Part shown: positions 4,383 to 5,407 of the stretch, piece by piece
Layout: every line of letters starts with the position of its first letter
How positions within the stretch are numbered: the first letter of the stretch is position 1
Source of the DNA: Halanaerobium sp.
GTDB lineage: Bacteria; Bacillota; Halanaerobiia; Halanaerobiales; Halanaerobiaceae
Length of the DNA stretch: 5,407 bases
Direction of reading: 5' to 3'
Assembly (NCBI GenBank): GCA_003070825.1
Contig: QBLP01000180.1
Location: 1 to 5,407 of the forward strand
The notes under the pieces: model-generated
What the model was told of the DNA's origin: nothing
Seen by the model: only the letters and a program-made list of their open reading frames with translations
Database searches by the model: none
Program-made: the position numbers and the translations under genes

Positions 4383-4850
4383 TCAGTTGAATAAAAGCTC
4401 GCTTCCTTTCTGGTCAAAAGAGATGTAGCCTAATTCATCTAAAATTATTAAGTCATATTTTTGGAATTTAGACTCAAAATTAGTTAATCTTCTTTCACTC
4501 TGAGTTTCTTTTAATTGATTGATAAACTGTGGTACTGTGGCAAAAAAGACTTTGTAGCCCTCGTTACAGGCCTTGATACCAAGGCCTATAGACAGATGGG
4601 TTTTACCAGTTCCTGGGTTTCCTGAGAAAATTATATTCCTATTTTCTTCAATAAATTTAAGCGACTTTAATTCTTTAAACTTAGCTTGAGCACTCTCAGG
4701 AAGATAGTCTACAATCAGCGTGTCCAGATACTTTTTGTATGGGAATTTAGCATTTTTAATTCTATTTTTGCGGCCGTTTTCTTTTCGCATATCATATGCA
4801 TCCCTAAAAAGATCTCTTAATACCTCCTGATGATTTTGGAGACTAAACAT
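4383..4850 (-). pseudogene. istB: IstB-like transposition helper ATPase, truncated at both ends
   Basis: IstB is the AAA+ ATPase that assists the IS21 transposase in target selection; intact proteins are about 250 residues. About 155 residues remain. The core is clear: RIKNAKFPYKKYL, Walker A GNPGTGKTH (4622-4596), then FFATVPQFINQL and Walker B DLIILDELGY (4454-4425) with the DE pair. The usual first 35-45 residues are missing, and the frame arrives directly from IstA without a stop. After GSELLFN a TGA ends it, removing the sensor and C-terminal half (RYE, TTN and SYR regions). A plus-one frame next to the stop reads STEEWLGQ and then TAA (4364-4366), which looks like the original IstB tail. 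This implies an internal deletion of roughly 80 codons near 4388. Probably non-functional. Confidence 0.85.
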
Positions 4851-5407
4851 AGTATCCCATTTTTTTAATAATTCCAGAGAATTCTCATTTATTTCACTGG
4901 AAATTGTAAAATCAGGAGTATTCTCTTTTTGAACTAACACTTTGATATTAGCAGTTGTTACCATTGACTTTTTGTTTTTAGAAAGAGTTTCTATAGCACC
5001 CTTAATTTCATCCAGACCTTTCTCACTTACCAGTTCTAAAAGCTCTATGAATTCTTTAGTTTTTCTGGTATAATTATCGTAGTATAATTCATATATCTCT
5101 TTGAGGTCTGGTGCCATTTGATGAAAAGCTAGGGAGTTTTTCAATGCACCAGGCTTTCTTTTTAGAGTTAGAAGATAATGTTCTATTTCAATACTGCATT
5201 TATGAACTTCATATATTCTCTGATGCTTTGCTACCAGTTCATCGTTGTAGTATATTTTTATATAATCTGAGTAAATTCTGCTGTTAACAAATCTTCCAAC
5301 AAGATGATCAGGTACAGAATATTTATTCTGCTCAAAGGTTACAAAGCTGTATTTATTGACTCTACATTCTTTTTCTCTACAGGCCTCATATGGAGGTTTT
5401 AAAGGCA
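4851..5407 (-). pseudogene. istA: IstA-like IS21 transposase, C-terminal part, fused in frame to IstB
   Basis: The frame is open from the right edge (codons from 5405) and encodes the C-terminal region of a DDE transposase. The beta-barrel segment is recognisable (KYSVPDHLVGRFV, then IKIYYNDELVAKHQRIYEVH), followed by the conserved KRKPGALKNSL motif and APDLKEIYELYY, then FIELLELVSEKGLDE. The family N-terminal HTH and catalytic DDE core lie outside the window. Normally istA ends with its own stop and istB begins in another frame with a short overlap. Here the reading frame continues through about residue DTMF (4850) into IstB, making one continuous 340-codon reading frame within the window. 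The boundary at 4850 is approximate. No start codon for the IstA part is visible; a TTG at 5144 is internal to the conserved motif and not a real start. Confidence 0.85.

Larger units (their letters stand above)
4296..5407 (-). mobile_element. IS21-family insertion sequence, degenerate, right-hand (istB-side) end
   Basis: The element begins near TGTCAAGTGAAATTTGACCC (4296-4315) and runs past the right edge. Its identity rests on the IstA and IstB reading frames and on three TTGACCC terminal repeats, a hallmark of the family. The genes read leftwards, so this is the istB-side terminus. The boundary is uncertain by a few bases because neither the other end nor the target duplication is visible. 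It interrupts the rep-like gene. Two internal deletions in the coding region suggest it cannot move by itself. Confidence 0.85.

Noticed and set aside
5142..5144. TTG as the start of a 253-residue IstB-like protein
   Set aside because: The frame is open upstream to the window edge. The TTG lies inside the conserved KRKPGALKNSL motif of IstA.

Overview
The window comes from an AT-rich, low-GC bacterium. Strong AGGAGG-type ribosome binding sites, near-consensus sigma-A promoters with 17-bp spacers, U-tract terminators, TTG starts and protein character all point to the Bacillota. A halophilic clostridial lineage such as Halanaerobiales is my guess only, and I cannot confirm it. The left end (about 1-805) looks like host chromosome: a metal cation efflux transporter read leftwards off the edge, and a tRNA-Arg(CCG) gene read rightwards with its own promoter and terminator.

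From the 3' end of the tRNA gene onwards the window looks like an integrated mobile element. A tyrosine integrase gene sits about 110 bp from the tRNA end, the usual layout when a tRNA gene serves as attB. It is preceded on the same (minus) strand by a cI/Stl-type repressor with an HTH and an S24-like domain. A compact divergent promoter region (2819-2978) separates the repressor from a small excisionase-type HTH protein on the plus strand. That gene ends in a structured 3' region with two terminator-like hairpins. A gene-free stretch (3249-3660) then holds a new plus-strand promoter and a leader with alternative RNA pairings. It leads into a 50-codon reading frame that overlaps the start of a protein resembling the N-terminal part of Rep proteins found on plasmids and integrative elements.

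The Rep-like gene is broken. Its frame runs into the terminal repeat of an IS21-family insertion sequence (from about 4296 to beyond the right edge) and stops 17 bases later. The IS is itself decayed. The C-terminal end of IstA runs in frame into an IstB that lacks its N-terminus, and IstB is cut off after Walker B by a second deletion. Its presumed original tail can still be read in another frame next to the terminal repeats.

Together: tRNA attachment site, integrase and repressor leftwards, excisionase and replication gene rightwards. This is the core layout of phage-inducible chromosomal islands and of some small integrative plasmids or ICEs. Two points stand out. The repressor's S24 domain has Glu where the catalytic Ser should be, so it probably cannot self-cleave in the SOS response. 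The rep leader can fold in mutually exclusive ways, one of which partly covers a ribosome binding site. The far attachment site, the second IS end and the rest of Rep lie outside the window.
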